Shown here: positions 20,772-30,476 of the stretch, in pieces
How the letters are laid out: each line of letters opens with the position of its first letter
How positions within the stretch are numbered: position 1 is the first letter of the stretch
Assembly: GCF_002095535.1 (NCBI RefSeq)
Contig: NZ_MLJI01000001.1
Location: 1,477,832-1,541,831, forward strand
Direction: 5' to 3'
Source of the DNA: Pantoea cypripedii
GTDB taxonomy: Bacteria; Pseudomonadota; Gammaproteobacteria; Enterobacterales; Enterobacteriaceae
DNA length: 64,000 nt
Translations under genes and position numbers: made by a program
The notes under the pieces: generated by a model
Databases searched by the model: none
What the model saw: only the letters and a program-made list of their open reading frames with translations
Told to the model about the DNA's origin: nothing

Positions 20772-22073
20772 ATGGCAAAAACACTCGATAAGAGTTTAGT
20801 GATTAATATTTTATCTTTGCTGGCCTATCGGGGAGCGTCATTTCTCTTTCCTTTAGTCACCTTACCCTATCTGGCGCGGATACTCGGCGTCAATCAAATG
20901 GGGGTGCTGGCGCTGGCTATCGCCTGCGTACTTTATTGCAGCACCATTTCAGATTGGGGTTTTAACGTTTATACCACCAAGGACATTGCTCACCATCGTG
21001 AGGATAAAGTCCGGGTGACGCAGATATTCTGGTCAACCTTCAATGCAAAATTGATGCTGATGCTCTCAACCAGCGGTGTGCTGTTACTCGCGACCTGGTT
21101 GAATCCGTCCTGGCATTTCCTGTTCTGGATAGTGCTGGCAAACTGCACCACGCTGCTGGGATCGCTGTTCTCCTTTGGCTGGCTGATGCAGGGCTTTGAG
21201 AAGCTCGGTAAAACGGCGGTGATTGCCACCTTTGGCAATTTCTGCGCTATCCCGCTGACGTTTCTGCTGGTGAAAACCCCGAGCGATACCTGGCTGGCGG
21301 CGATGATTCCGGGTGTGGTGTCGATTATCAGCGCGCTGATTACGCTGCGGTTTGTGCTGAAGATGAAGGTGATAGGTCGCTACCGCTTCGAACCCAGTGA
21401 AATCATGCAGCGCCTGAAAGACAGCGTGCACGTCTTTATCGCTATCGCCGGTGCAAATTTGTTTAACAGCGTCAACGTGGTGATTCTGGCCGCCTTTACC
21501 TCGCATTATGCCATCGGGATCTATAACGGGGCCGACCGTCTGCGTAAGGCGGCGAACTCGGTGCCGGAACAGATTGGCAACGCCTTTTTTCCACGCGTCA
21601 GTTATCTGTTTTCGCGTGATAAGGCAGCAGCCATCGCGGCGACGCGTAAGAGCTTGCTGATCTCGTTTCTGCTTAGCTTCGGTATTGTGATCTTCACGTA
21701 CTTCTTCGCTGATGAAGTGGTCCGTATTTTGCTCGGCCCGGAATTTGTTGCCTCGGCTGACGTGCTGCGTGTGTTTGTGTTGTGTTTCCTGTTTGGCAAC
21801 ATTGCTTACCCGGCTGGTTTACAGGTGTTGATCCCGCATGGTCTGGCGCGTCAGCGTATGCTGGTGATGCTCGGCCCGGGCGTTATCAATATTCCGGTCT
21901 GTGCCTTCCTGGCCTGGAAATACGGTGCCATTGGCGCGGCATGGTCGATGGTGATTGCTGAGTTCCTTGTCTGCGTCGGGATTTTCTGGGTGATGGCACG
22001 CCACGGCATTCTGCGTGAGTATCTGCGTAATCCCGCTGCCACCACCACACCGATGAAAGACGCCGCAAGCTAA
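20772..22073 (+). CDS. Wzx-type oligosaccharide flippase
   Basis: This 433-residue integral membrane protein has many hydrophobic segments spread over its length (about 12 likely) and the MOP-superfamily N-terminus [28 protein letters not shown], typical of Wzx/RfbX flippases. Such proteins turn undecaprenyl-linked sugar units from the cytosolic to the periplasmic face of the inner membrane. It lies 58 bp after the glycosyltransferase gene, probably in one transcript, and is followed by a small hairpin. No polymerase or nucleotide-sugar genes are nearby, so the pair either serves a pathway encoded elsewhere or is a relic of a larger cluster. Confidence 0.85.
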   Translation: MAKTLDKSLVINILSLLAYRGASFLFPLVTLPYLARILGVNQMGVLALAIACVLYCSTISDWGFNVYTTKDIAHHREDKVRVTQIFWSTFNAKLMLMLSTSGVLLLATWLNPSWHFLFWIVLANCTTLLGSLFSFGWLMQGFEKLGKTAVIATFGNFCAIPLTFLLVKTPSDTWLAAMIPGVVSIISALITLRFVLKMKVIGRYRFEPSEIMQRLKDSVHVFIAIAGANLFNSVNVVILAAFTSHYAIGIYNGADRLRKAANSVPEQIGNAFFPRVSYLFSRDKAAAIAATRKSLLISFLLSFGIVIFTYFFADEVVRILLGPEFVASADVLRVFVLCFLFGNIAYPAGLQVLIPHGLARQRMLVMLGPGVINIPVCAFLAWKYGAIGAAWSMVIAEFLVCVGIFWVMARHGILREYLRNPAATTTPMKDAAS

Positions 22074-22078
22074 TGATG

Positions 22079-22101
22079 ACGCAGGTCAATTCGACCTGCG
22101 T
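22079..22101 (+). terminator. Hairpin after the flippase gene
   Basis: Perfect 9-bp stem ACGCAGGTC/GACCTGCGT with a 5-nt loop, 5 bp past the stop. The T tract is short (TTCCTC), so termination would be partial. Confidence 0.55.
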
Positions 22102-22207
22102 TTCCTCGCGCTGCAATTTACTTTTGTGCCAGAGGCCATTACCATTCTGGCGCACATTTTCCCGTGCCCCCCGACTTTCACGAAGCTTCCGCCATTCAGG
22201 AGAGTGC

Positions 22208-23218
22208 ATGTTATATCCTATCGTCCGGCCGGCGCTGTTTAAGCTCGATCCAGAGCGTGCGCACGAACTCACCCTGCATCAACTGCGTTTTATCAGCGGC
22301 ACCCCGCTTGAAGGGTTTATCCGCCAGTCGTTACCCGCGCGTCCGGTTAACTGCATGGGGCTGACATTTCCTAATGCCCTTGGACTGGCCGCCGGTCTCG
22401 ACAAAAATGCGGAATGCATTAATGCCTTTGGTGCGATGGGTTTTGGTTTTGTCGAAGTGGGCACCGTCACGCCGCGCCCACAACCAGGTAATGATAAGCC
22501 GCGTATGTTCCGCCTGGTGGAAGCGGAAGGGATTATCAACCGGATGGGATTTAATAATCAGGGCGTCGATTACCTGGTGGAGAACGTTAAAAAGGCGCGT
22601 TTTAAAGGAATCCTTGGTATCAATATTGGTAAAAATAAAGATACGCCGGTCGAGCAGGGGAAAGATGATTATCTGACCTGCATGGAAAAGGTGTATGCCC
22701 ACGCCGGTTATATTGCCATCAATATTTCCTCGCCTAACACCCCAGGATTACGCACGCTGCAATATGGTGAAGCGCTGGATGATCTGCTGGCAGCCATCAA
22801 ATTAAAACAAAAAGAGTTGCAGGAACGGCATCTTAAATATGTTCCCGTGGCGGTGAAGATCGCGCCGGATCTTTCTGAGGAAGAGTTGATCCAGATTGCT
22901 GACAGTTTAGTTCGCCACGAAATTGATGGTGTGATTGCCACCAACACCACCCTCGATCGTTCACTGGTCAGCGGCCTGAAATACGGTGAAGAAGCAGGTG
23001 GTTTAAGTGGCCGTCCGGTGCAGAATCGTAGCACCGAAATCATCCGCCGCCTGTCACAGGAGTTGCAGGGTCGTCTGCCCATTATTGGTGTGGGTGGTAT
23101 TGATTCGCTGGTGGCGGCACGGGAAAAAATTGCCGCAGGTGCCACGCTGGTCCAGATATACTCCGGATTTATATATAAAGGACCTGGCTTAATTAAAGAT
23201 ATCGTGACCCATCTCTAA
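22208..23218 (+). CDS. pyrD: Dihydroorotate dehydrogenase (quinone)
   Basis: PyrD oxidises dihydroorotate to orotate in pyrimidine synthesis, passing electrons to quinone at the inner membrane. It is a class 2 enzyme of 336 residues, like E. coli PyrD, with the N-terminal membrane-associating helices, the FMN barrel motif [11 protein letters not shown], and [11 protein letters not shown] carrying the catalytic Ser. An open frame extends 45 codons upstream, but ATG 22208 has AGGAGAG 3 nt before it and gives the known start [20 protein letters not shown]. It makes pyrimidines, while the rut operon later in the window degrades them. Confidence 0.97.
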   Translation: MLYPIVRPALFKLDPERAHELTLHQLRFISGTPLEGFIRQSLPARPVNCMGLTFPNALGLAAGLDKNAECINAFGAMGFGFVEVGTVTPRPQPGNDKPRMFRLVEAEGIINRMGFNNQGVDYLVENVKKARFKGILGINIGKNKDTPVEQGKDDYLTCMEKVYAHAGYIAINISSPNTPGLRTLQYGEALDDLLAAIKLKQKELQERHLKYVPVAVKIAPDLSEEELIQIADSLVRHEIDGVIATNTTLDRSLVSGLKYGEEAGGLSGRPVQNRSTEIIRRLSQELQGRLPIIGVGGIDSLVAAREKIAAGATLVQIYSGFIYKGPGLIKDIVTHL

Positions 23219-23239
23219 GACATTTCCCACATTCCCGCG

Positions 23240-23268
23240 CCAGGGGGTTTATTTATCCCTCTGGCTCG
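23240..23268 (+). terminator. Probable terminator of pyrD
   Basis: Stem GCCAGGGGG / CCCTCTGGC (one wobble pair) around an AT-rich loop, 20 bp after the pyrD stop, followed by T-rich sequence. Confidence 0.55.
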
Positions 23269-23372
23269 TTTATATTTTGTCCTGCTGGTGTATTTTTCAG
23301 CTTTTTCCTTAGCGTTATTTTCCTTTTGCTGTGAAGCGTAATTTTGCGCAGCGATGAACCACAGGGCACATC

Positions 23373-23915
23373 ATGAAAATCAAACCCGATGACAACTGGC
23401 GTTGGTATTTTGACGCGGAGCATGACCGGATGATGCTTGATCTGGCCGATGGCATGTTATTTCGCTCGCGCTTCTCACGCAAAATGCTGACCCCGGATGC
23501 CTTTAATGAAAGCGGTTTTTGCGTTGATGACGCCGCGCTTTATTTTACCTTTGAAGAACGTTGCCGTCAGAGTGGTTTAAAAAGCGATCACCGTGCCGAG
23601 CTGGTATTAAATGCGCTGGTCGCCAGCCGTTTTCTGAAACCATTAATGCCGAAAAGCTGGCATTTCACCAGTCACGCCCACAGCTGGCAACCGGTCGCAG
23701 GCGATATGGTGGCGGTGACCCTCGCAGACAGCGGTGAGCAGGCGCAATTGCTGGTGGTGGAAAGCGGAGAAAATGCGGCGCTTTGTTTGCTGGCACAACA
23801 TGCGCTGACCGTAGCCGGTAAAGGCATGGTGCTGGGGGATGCGATCAAAGTGATGAATGATCGTCTGCAACCTTGTAAGCCCGAATCTTCCGCCCAGTTT
23901 GCCCGGGCGGTGTAA
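23373..23915 (+). CDS. zapC: Cell division protein ZapC
   Basis: ZapC binds FtsZ at the division site and promotes bundling of Z-ring filaments. The 180-residue protein is the same length as E. coli ZapC (YcbW), begins [34 protein letters not shown], and keeps the conserved Trp/Phe-rich N-terminal half. Its position between pyrD and ycbX matches E. coli. No membrane segment or signal is visible; it should be cytosolic. Confidence 0.93.
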   Translation: MKIKPDDNWRWYFDAEHDRMMLDLADGMLFRSRFSRKMLTPDAFNESGFCVDDAALYFTFEERCRQSGLKSDHRAELVLNALVASRFLKPLMPKSWHFTSHAHSWQPVAGDMVAVTLADSGEQAQLLVVESGENAALCLLAQHALTVAGKGMVLGDAIKVMNDRLQPCKPESSAQFARAV

Positions 23916-23919
23916 CGCG

Positions 23920-25029
23920 TTACGCCAGCTCGATATCACCAGCCGGAATACAGCTACAGCTCAGGATGGTGCCATCCTGACGCACTGCGCTTTTCTTTAA
24001 GGCTTTCACTTCACCTGATACCAGCGTCATTTTACAGCTGCCACAGATACCGGCGCGGCAGGAGTAGGGAATGCGAAAACCTTGCATTTCAAGCTGTTCC
24101 AGCAGCACCTGCTGATTATCTCCGGTAAATTCGCTGCCCTGATAGCCAATGGTAACGTTGCTCAGATTGCTGGTTACAGGGGCCAGGGTTTCCACCACCT
24201 GACCGGCACCGTAGGCGCGTGCAGGCTGTTTTTCCACGATTGTCACCTGATCGCCAACGCGGATCACGCCACTGTTCAGGGCGATCAAATTCAGACCAAA
24301 ATCGATATCGCCGCTGCCATCCTGGGCGCTACGGAAACGTTGCAGCGTGGCCAGCGGTTCACCCTGCGGATGTTTTTGCCCGCTTTCGGTGCCGACGGTG
24401 GTAAACACGCAGCGGCTACAGGGCTTCGGCATCTCAAAAGTAATATCGCCAATGGTTAATTTCTTCCAGCTGTCTTCTTCCCACGCCTGCGCGCCGCTGA
24501 CCACCAGGTTAGGGCGGAACTGTTCGACACGAACGCTGGCCGGGCAGCGTTGTTGCAGATCCTGCAAGGACGCCATATTGACCAGCAGATAAGGAAAGCC
24601 ATCCGCAAAGCTCAGTGGCACCTGATCAAAGCGTTTTACCCGGCGGGTGGGCTGTGATCCGGTCCAGCGCAGTTGTACCGGGCGGGGGAAAAAGTCGCTC
24701 AGCCAAAGGTTTATCTCTGCCGGGGCGATGCGTGAGGTAAAGTGGTTACCCCAGACCTCGGTCGGTGCGTCAGTGGCGGCAAAATCAGCAAAGCGGATTA
24801 ACGCCTGGCTGCCGTCCGGTGCCTGCAAAAACAGGCCATCGGGCAGCAGCGCCGGGGTGAAGCGCACCATTTCCGGATACTGACGGGCAGTGATAAAGGT
24901 GCCATCGGTTTCGGTAACCATAAAGATGCGGTCAAAGGCCAGGCCGCTTTCCAGCACCTGGGCATGCGACAGTTGCAGGCCGCGCATCGATTTTACCGGA
25001 TGGATAAACAGACGGGACAACGTAATCAT
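23920..25029 (-). CDS. ycbX: MOSC-domain / 2Fe-2S protein YcbX
   Basis: YcbX detoxifies N-hydroxylated base analogues such as 6-N-hydroxylaminopurine, using molybdenum cofactor, in partnership with CysJ. The 369-residue protein has an N-terminal MOSC N-domain ([11 protein letters not shown]), a MOSC domain with the cofactor-linked Cys in [11 protein letters not shown], and a C-terminal ferredoxin domain with cluster cysteines in [10 protein letters not shown] plus CSC. The start ATG 25029 follows GGGAG; a GTG one codon earlier is possible. It ends 4 bp from zapC, tail to tail, with no terminator between. Confidence 0.94.
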   Translation of the reverse strand: MITLSRLFIHPVKSMRGLQLSHAQVLESGLAFDRIFMVTETDGTFITARQYPEMVRFTPALLPDGLFLQAPDGSQALIRFADFAATDAPTEVWGNHFTSRIAPAEINLWLSDFFPRPVQLRWTGSQPTRRVKRFDQVPLSFADGFPYLLVNMASLQDLQQRCPASVRVEQFRPNLVVSGAQAWEEDSWKKLTIGDITFEMPKPCSRCVFTTVGTESGQKHPQGEPLATLQRFRSAQDGSGDIDFGLNLIALNSGVIRVGDQVTIVEKQPARAYGAGQVVETLAPVTSNLSNVTIGYQGSEFTGDNQQVLLEQLEMQGFRIPYSCRAGICGSCKMTLVSGEVKALKKSAVRQDGTILSCSCIPAGDIELA

Positions 25030-25138
25030 CACTACTCCCTGAAAGCCGTCATGCAGGACAAAAAGAAGCTAACTTTATGACATAGGACGCTGATTCGCTA
25101 TAATGCGCAACAATTTTATCAGGAGTAGAAGTGACGAT

Positions 25139-27253
25139 ATGAATTCTCTGTTTGCCAGTACGGCGCGCGGGCTGGAAGAACTGCTTAAAACTGAGCTGGA
25201 CGCGCTGGGTGCGCAGGATTTGCAGGTGGTGCAGGGCGGTGTCCATTTTGAGGCCGACGACCGCGTGATGTACCAAAGCCTGCTGTGGAGCCGCCTGGCT
25301 TCACGTATTTTACTGCCGCTGGGAGAATTCGGCGTCTGGAGCGATCTCGATCTTTACGTCGGCGCCCAGAGCATTCCGTGGTGCGACATCTTCGACAGTG
25401 ATACCAGCTTCGCCATCCATTTCAGCGGCACCAACGAGGTGATCCGTAATAGTCAGTTTGGCGCGTTGCGTATTAAAGATGCCATCGTGGACAGCTTTAC
25501 CCGCCAGAATTTGCCGCGTCCGAATGTGGATCGCGAGCAGCCGGGGATTCGTATCAACGCCTGGCTGAATAAAGATCGCGTCAGCATCGCGCTGGATCTG
25601 AGTGGCGATGCCTTGCATCAGCGTGGTTATCGTCAGCAAACCGGTCAGGCTCCGCTGAAAGAGAATCTGGCGGCGGCGATTGTGCTGCGTTCTGGCTGGC
25701 AAAACGGCACCCCGCTTGTCGACCCGATGTGTGGTTCCGGTACGTTGCTGATTGAAGCGGCGTTGATCGCCTGCGATCGCGCACCGGGCCTGCTGCGTTC
25801 ACGCTGGGGTTTTAACAGCTGGAAAAAACATAATCAGCCGCTGTGGCAGGAACTGCGTAGCGAAGCGATGCAACGAGCCCGTGAGGGAACGGCAGCGACC
25901 AGCGCTCGTTTCTTTGGTTACGATAACGACGGCCGCGTGCTGGAATGGGCGCGAGCCAATGCGCGCCGCGCCGGTGTGGCCGATCTCTTTACCTTTGCCC
26001 AGCAGGACGTGCTGAAGCTGCATAATCCGCTGTCGGGTGATGTCACCGGCACGGTGCTGAGTAACCCGCCGTATGGCGAGCGTCTGGAAAGCGAGCCTGC
26101 GCTGATCGCGTTGCACAGCCAGCTGGGCCGCATCATGAAGCAGCAGTTTGGTGGCTGGAACCTGTCGTTGTTCAGTGCCTCGCCAGAACTGCTGAGTTGC
26201 CTGTCATTGCGCGCCGATCGTCAGTTCAAAGCGAAAAACGGTCCGCTGGAATGTGTGCAGAAAAATTATCAGCTGGCGGCCAGCAGTGGCGAAAGTTCGG
26301 CACAGATTGCTGATGATTATGCCAACCGCCTGCGCAAGAATGTGAAAAAGCTGGAGAAGTGGGCGCGTCAGTCAAATATTGATTGTTATCGTTTGTACGA
26401 TGCCGACCTGCCGGAATATAACGTTGCGGTGGATCGTTATGGCGATTGGGTGGTGATTCAGGAATATGCGCCGCCGAAAACCGTTGATGCGAACAAAGCG
26501 CGTCAGCGTCTGTTTGATGTGATCAGCGCCACGCTCAGCGTGCTGGAGATCCCGGCGAATCGTCTGGTGTTGAAAACCCGTGAACGTCAGAAAGGCAAAA
26601 ACCAGTATCAGAAACTGGGTGAGAAGGGCGATTTCTTCGAAGTTCAGGAATTTAACGCGCGCTTCCTGGTTAACCTGACGGATTATCTCGACACCGGCCT
26701 GTTCCTCGATCACCGCATCGCACGTCAGATGCTGGGTAAAATGAGCCAGGGTAAAGATTTCCTCAATCTGTTCTCCTACACCGGCAGCGCCAGTGTGCAT
26801 GCCGGTCTGGGTGGGGCGAAATCCACCACCACGGTGGATATGTCGCGTACCTACCTGGAGTGGGCAGAGCGTAATTTACGTCTCAACGGTCTGACAGGGC
26901 GTCAGCATCGCCTGATGCAGGCGGATTGCCTGAGCTGGTTGCGCGAAAGCGACGAACAGTTCGACCTGATCTTTATTGATCCGCCCACCTTCTCCAACTC
27001 GAAACGGATGGAAGACGATTTTGACGTGCAGCGCGATCATTTGATGCTGATGCAGAACCTGAAGCGTCTGCTGCGTCGCGGCGGTACCATTATGTTTTCA
27101 AACAACAAGCGCGGCTTCAAAATGGATCTCGACGGGTTGCAACGTCTGGGCTTACAGGCTCAGGATATCACCCAGAAAACCCAGTCGCAGGATTTTGCCC
27201 GCAACCGTCACATCCACAACTGCTGGCTGGTCAGCCACGCCGGTAAGGAATAA
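25139..27253 (+). CDS. rlmL: 23S rRNA methyltransferase RlmKL
   Basis: RlmKL is a fused enzyme that makes m2G2445 and m7G2069 in 23S rRNA. The 704-residue protein has an N-terminal THUMP domain and the RlmL methyltransferase, with SAM motif [15 protein letters not shown] and catalytic SNPPYGERL. The C-terminal RlmK methyltransferase has [15 protein letters not shown] and [13 protein letters not shown]. coli RlmKL has 702. The start was placed by alignment ([20 protein letters not shown]); AGGAG lies unusually far upstream. It is followed at 5 bp by uup. Confidence 0.96.
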   Translation: MNSLFASTARGLEELLKTELDALGAQDLQVVQGGVHFEADDRVMYQSLLWSRLASRILLPLGEFGVWSDLDLYVGAQSIPWCDIFDSDTSFAIHFSGTNEVIRNSQFGALRIKDAIVDSFTRQNLPRPNVDREQPGIRINAWLNKDRVSIALDLSGDALHQRGYRQQTGQAPLKENLAAAIVLRSGWQNGTPLVDPMCGSGTLLIEAALIACDRAPGLLRSRWGFNSWKKHNQPLWQELRSEAMQRAREGTAATSARFFGYDNDGRVLEWARANARRAGVADLFTFAQQDVLKLHNPLSGDVTGTVLSNPPYGERLESEPALIALHSQLGRIMKQQFGGWNLSLFSASPELLSCLSLRADRQFKAKNGPLECVQKNYQLAASSGESSAQIADDYANRLRKNVKKLEKWARQSNIDCYRLYDADLPEYNVAVDRYGDWVVIQEYAPPKTVDANKARQRLFDVISATLSVLEIPANRLVLKTRERQKGKNQYQKLGEKGDFFEVQEFNARFLVNLTDYLDTGLFLDHRIARQMLGKMSQGKDFLNLFSYTGSASVHAGLGGAKSTTTVDMSRTYLEWAERNLRLNGLTGRQHRLMQADCLSWLRESDEQFDLIFIDPPTFSNSKRMEDDFDVQRDHLMLMQNLKRLLRRGGTIMFSNNKRGFKMDLDGLQRLGLQAQDITQKTQSQDFARNRHIHNCWLVSHAGKE

Positions 27254-27258
27254 GTTTT

Positions 27259-29175
27259 ATGTCACTGATCAGTATCCATGGCGCTTACCTGTCGTTCAGC
27301 GATGCGCCGCTGTTGGATAATACCGAACTGCATATTGAAGAAGGCGAGCGCGTCTGTCTGGTGGGGCGCAACGGTGCCGGTAAATCCACGCTGATGAAAA
27401 TCATCAACGGCGAACAACCGCTGGATGATGGCCGCATTATTTATGAAACCGACCTGGTCGTGGCGCGCCTGCAACAGGATCCGCCACGCAATATTACCGG
27501 TTCGGTGTATGACTTTGTTGCTGAAGGGGTGGAAGAACAGGCCGAGCATCTGAAGGCTTACCACGCCATTTCTCATGTGGTGATGGAAGATCCGAGCGAG
27601 AAAAACCTCAACGAAATGGCGCGTCTGCAGGCGATTCTAGATCACCAGAACCTGTGGCAGCTGGAAAGCCGCATCAATGATGTGCTGGAAAAAATTGGTT
27701 TGCAGGCCGATACCGAGTTGTCGTCGCTGTCGGGCGGCTGGCTGCGTAAAGCGGCGCTGGGGCGCGCGCTGGTCAGCAATCCGCGTGTGCTGATGCTGGA
27801 CGAACCAACCAACCACCTCGATATCGAAACCATCGACTGGCTGGAAACTTTCCTCAAAACCTTTACCGGCAGCATCGTGTTTATTTCGCATGACCGCTCC
27901 TTCATCCGCAATATGGCGACGCGCATTGTCGATCTCGACCGTGGCAAGCTGGTCTCGTGGCCGGGGGATTACGATCAGTATCTGCTGGGCAAAGAAGAAG
28001 CGCTGCGTGTAGAAGAACTGCAAAATGCCGAGTTCGACCGCAAGCTGGCGCAGGAAGAAGTGTGGATCCGTCAGGGTATCAAAGCGCGTCGTACCCGTAA
28101 CGAAGGCCGTGTTCGCGCCCTGAAAGCGCTGCGTCGTGAGCGTTCTGAACGCCGTGACGTGATGGGCAAAGCCAATATGCAGGTGGGTGAAGCCTCACGC
28201 TCCGGCAAAATCGTCTTTGAACTGGAAAATGTTGACTACGCCGTCGATGGAAAAGTGCTGGTGAAGGATTTTTCTTCCCAGGTGCAGCGTGGCGACAAGA
28301 TTGCGCTGATTGGTCCTAACGGCTGCGGTAAAACCACGCTGCTGCGCCTGATGCTGCAACAGCTGAAGGCAGACAGTGGTCGTGTGCATTCAGGTACCAA
28401 GCTGGAAGTGGCATATTTCGACCAGCATCGCGCGGAACTCGATCCGGACCGGACCGTGATGGATAACCTGGCAGAAGGTAAGCAGGAAGTGCTGGTGAAC
28501 GGCAAGCCACGCCATGTGCTGGGCTATTTGCAGGACTTCCTGTTCCACCCGAAACGAGCCATGACGCCGGTACGTGCGCTGTCGGGCGGTGAACGTAACC
28601 GCCTGCTGCTGGCGCGCCTGTTCCTCAAGCCCAGCAACCTGATGATTCTCGATGAACCGACTAACGACCTCGATGTGGAAACGCTGGAGTTGCTGGAAGA
28701 GTTGATTGATGGCTATCAGGGTACCGTGCTGCTGGTCAGCCACGATCGTCAGTTTGTGGATAATACCGTCACCGAATGCTGGATCTTTGAAGGTAACGGT
28801 GAGATTGGTGCTTTTGTTGGCGGTTATCATGATGCTCAGCAGCAGCGTGCGGCGTATAAGCAGCTGAAAACCGCATCAGCGGCGAAAGCCAGCGCCAGCG
28901 CTGAAAAAACGGCTGAGAAAAATGATGCCAACAAACGTGGCGCAGGCAAGCTAAGCTATAACCTGACGCGCGAGCTTGAGCAGTTACCGCAAAAACTGGA
29001 ACAGCTGGAAACGCGTATTGGCGAGCTGCAGGCGCAGATGAGTCATCCGGATTTCTTCAGCCAGCCACATGATAAAACGCAACCAGTGCTGGATGCATTG
29101 GCGCAGACCGAGCAGGAACTGGAAACGGCGTTCGAACGCTGGGAAGAACTGGAAGCGCTGAAAAACGGCGCTTAA
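27259..29175 (+). CDS. uup: ABC-F ATPase Uup
   Basis: Uup is a soluble ABC-F protein linked to ribosome function and to suppression of transposon precise excision. The 638-residue protein has two ATPase cassettes: Walker A GRNGAGKST (36-44) with LSGGWLRKAALGRAL, and GPNGCGKTT (352-360) with LSGGERNRLLLARL. It ends in a charged coiled-coil tail after an Ala/Lys-rich linker, as in E. coli Uup (635). The ribosome site is AAGGA, about 9 nt before ATG. It lies between rlmL and pqiA. Confidence 0.96.
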   Translation: MSLISIHGAYLSFSDAPLLDNTELHIEEGERVCLVGRNGAGKSTLMKIINGEQPLDDGRIIYETDLVVARLQQDPPRNITGSVYDFVAEGVEEQAEHLKAYHAISHVVMEDPSEKNLNEMARLQAILDHQNLWQLESRINDVLEKIGLQADTELSSLSGGWLRKAALGRALVSNPRVLMLDEPTNHLDIETIDWLETFLKTFTGSIVFISHDRSFIRNMATRIVDLDRGKLVSWPGDYDQYLLGKEEALRVEELQNAEFDRKLAQEEVWIRQGIKARRTRNEGRVRALKALRRERSERRDVMGKANMQVGEASRSGKIVFELENVDYAVDGKVLVKDFSSQVQRGDKIALIGPNGCGKTTLLRLMLQQLKADSGRVHSGTKLEVAYFDQHRAELDPDRTVMDNLAEGKQEVLVNGKPRHVLGYLQDFLFHPKRAMTPVRALSGGERNRLLLARLFLKPSNLMILDEPTNDLDVETLELLEELIDGYQGTVLLVSHDRQFVDNTVTECWIFEGNGEIGAFVGGYHDAQQQRAAYKQLKTASAAKASASAEKTAEKNDANKRGAGKLSYNLTRELEQLPQKLEQLETRIGELQAQMSHPDFFSQPHDKTQPVLDALAQTEQELETAFERWEELEALKNGA

Positions 29176-29192
29176 TGCAGAAGGAAACCGGC

Positions 29193-30476
29193 ATGTGTGC
29201 AGCGGATGATGCGCAGTCGTGGATACTCTGTCCACAGTGCGATTTAACGGTAAAACTGCCAGTTGTGCCGGTTGGCAGCCGGGCGCGTTGCCCGCGCTGT
29301 CACACCACATTAACGGCTAACTGGCATGAGCCGCGTAAGCGGCCAACCGGTTATGCGATCGCGGCTTTGTTTATGCTGGTGCTGGCCAATCTGTTTCCTT
29401 TCGTCAATATGCACGTTGCTGGCCTGAGCAGTGAGATCTCACTGCCGGAAATTCCGAATGTCATGGTGCGCGAGGACTATAGCAGCCTCGCGACCCTGTT
29501 CCTGCTGTTTGTGCAGGGCATTCCGGCGTTTTGCATGGTAACCATCATTCTGCTGGTGAATAAGGTCAGAATGCCGCATCACCTGCGGCTGGTGCTGGCG
29601 CGCATTTTGTTCCAGTTACGTAACTGGGGCATGGCGGAAATCTTCATGGCAGGGGTGCTGGTCAGTTTTGTCAAACTGATGGCCTATGGCGAGATAGGTT
29701 TTGGCAGCAGTTTCTGGGCGTGGTGCCTGTTCTGCGTGCTGCAACTGCGCGCCTTCCAATGTGTGGACCGCCGCTGGGTCTGGCAGCGTATCGCGCCGTT
29801 GCCTGCGCTACCGCACGCACCAAAGGCGGGTATCAGTGGTATCCAACAGGGGATGCGCCGCTGCCCGTGCTGTACCGCCATCATGCCCGTCGAGCAAAAG
29901 GCGTGCAGCCGTTGTGGTGTCGTGGCACACGCCCGACGTCCTCACAGCCTGCAATGGACGCTGGCGTTGCTGGTAACCTCCCTGCTGCTATACCTCCCAT
30001 CGAATATTATGCCGATCATGGTGACGGAGACGTTGGGCACGGCGTATCCCTCCAACATCATGGCAGGGGTGATCTTGCTGTGGAGTGACGGATCCTGGCC
30101 GGTGGCGCTGGTGATTTTTATCGCCAGTATTATGGTGCCTTCGCTCAAAATGCTGGCGATTGGCTGGTTGTGCTGGGATGCCAGTGGACGCGGGCAGCAT
30201 GACAGCGAGAAGATGCACCTGGTTTATGAGGTGGTGGAGTTTGTTGGTCGCTGGTCAATGATAGATGTGTTTGTTATTGCCGTTCTCTCCGCGCTGGTAC
30301 GCATGGGACGGTTGATGAGTGTTTACCCGGCGCCAGGCGCGCTGCTGTTTGCCATGGTGGTGATTCTCACCATGTTTGCAGCGCTGACTTTTGATCCGCG
30401 TCTGACCTGGGATCGTGTACGGAAAACCGAACGTAAGGAGCCGCGTCTTGACGGACAATCATCAGGGAATTGCTAA
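29193..30476 (+). CDS. pqiA: PqiA intermembrane lipid-transport membrane protein
   Basis: PqiA is the inner-membrane partner of the MCE protein PqiB in a trans-envelope lipid-transport system. The 427-residue protein has two halves, each with a zinc-ribbon-like set of cysteines (CPQC..CPRC near the start, CPCC..CSRC in the middle) followed by four or so hydrophobic segments. An ATG overlapping the uup stop (29175) is in frame, but ATG 29193, preceded by AAGGA, matches E. coli PqiA better. It is first in pqiABC, and its end overlaps pqiB. Confidence 0.95.
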   Translation: MCAADDAQSWILCPQCDLTVKLPVVPVGSRARCPRCHTTLTANWHEPRKRPTGYAIAALFMLVLANLFPFVNMHVAGLSSEISLPEIPNVMVREDYSSLATLFLLFVQGIPAFCMVTIILLVNKVRMPHHLRLVLARILFQLRNWGMAEIFMAGVLVSFVKLMAYGEIGFGSSFWAWCLFCVLQLRAFQCVDRRWVWQRIAPLPALPHAPKAGISGIQQGMRRCPCCTAIMPVEQKACSRCGVVAHARRPHSLQWTLALLVTSLLLYLPSNIMPIMVTETLGTAYPSNIMAGVILLWSDGSWPVALVIFIASIMVPSLKMLAIGWLCWDASGRGQHDSEKMHLVYEVVEFVGRWSMIDVFVIAVLSALVRMGRLMSVYPAPGALLFAMVVILTMFAALTFDPRLTWDRVRKTERKEPRLDGQSSGNC

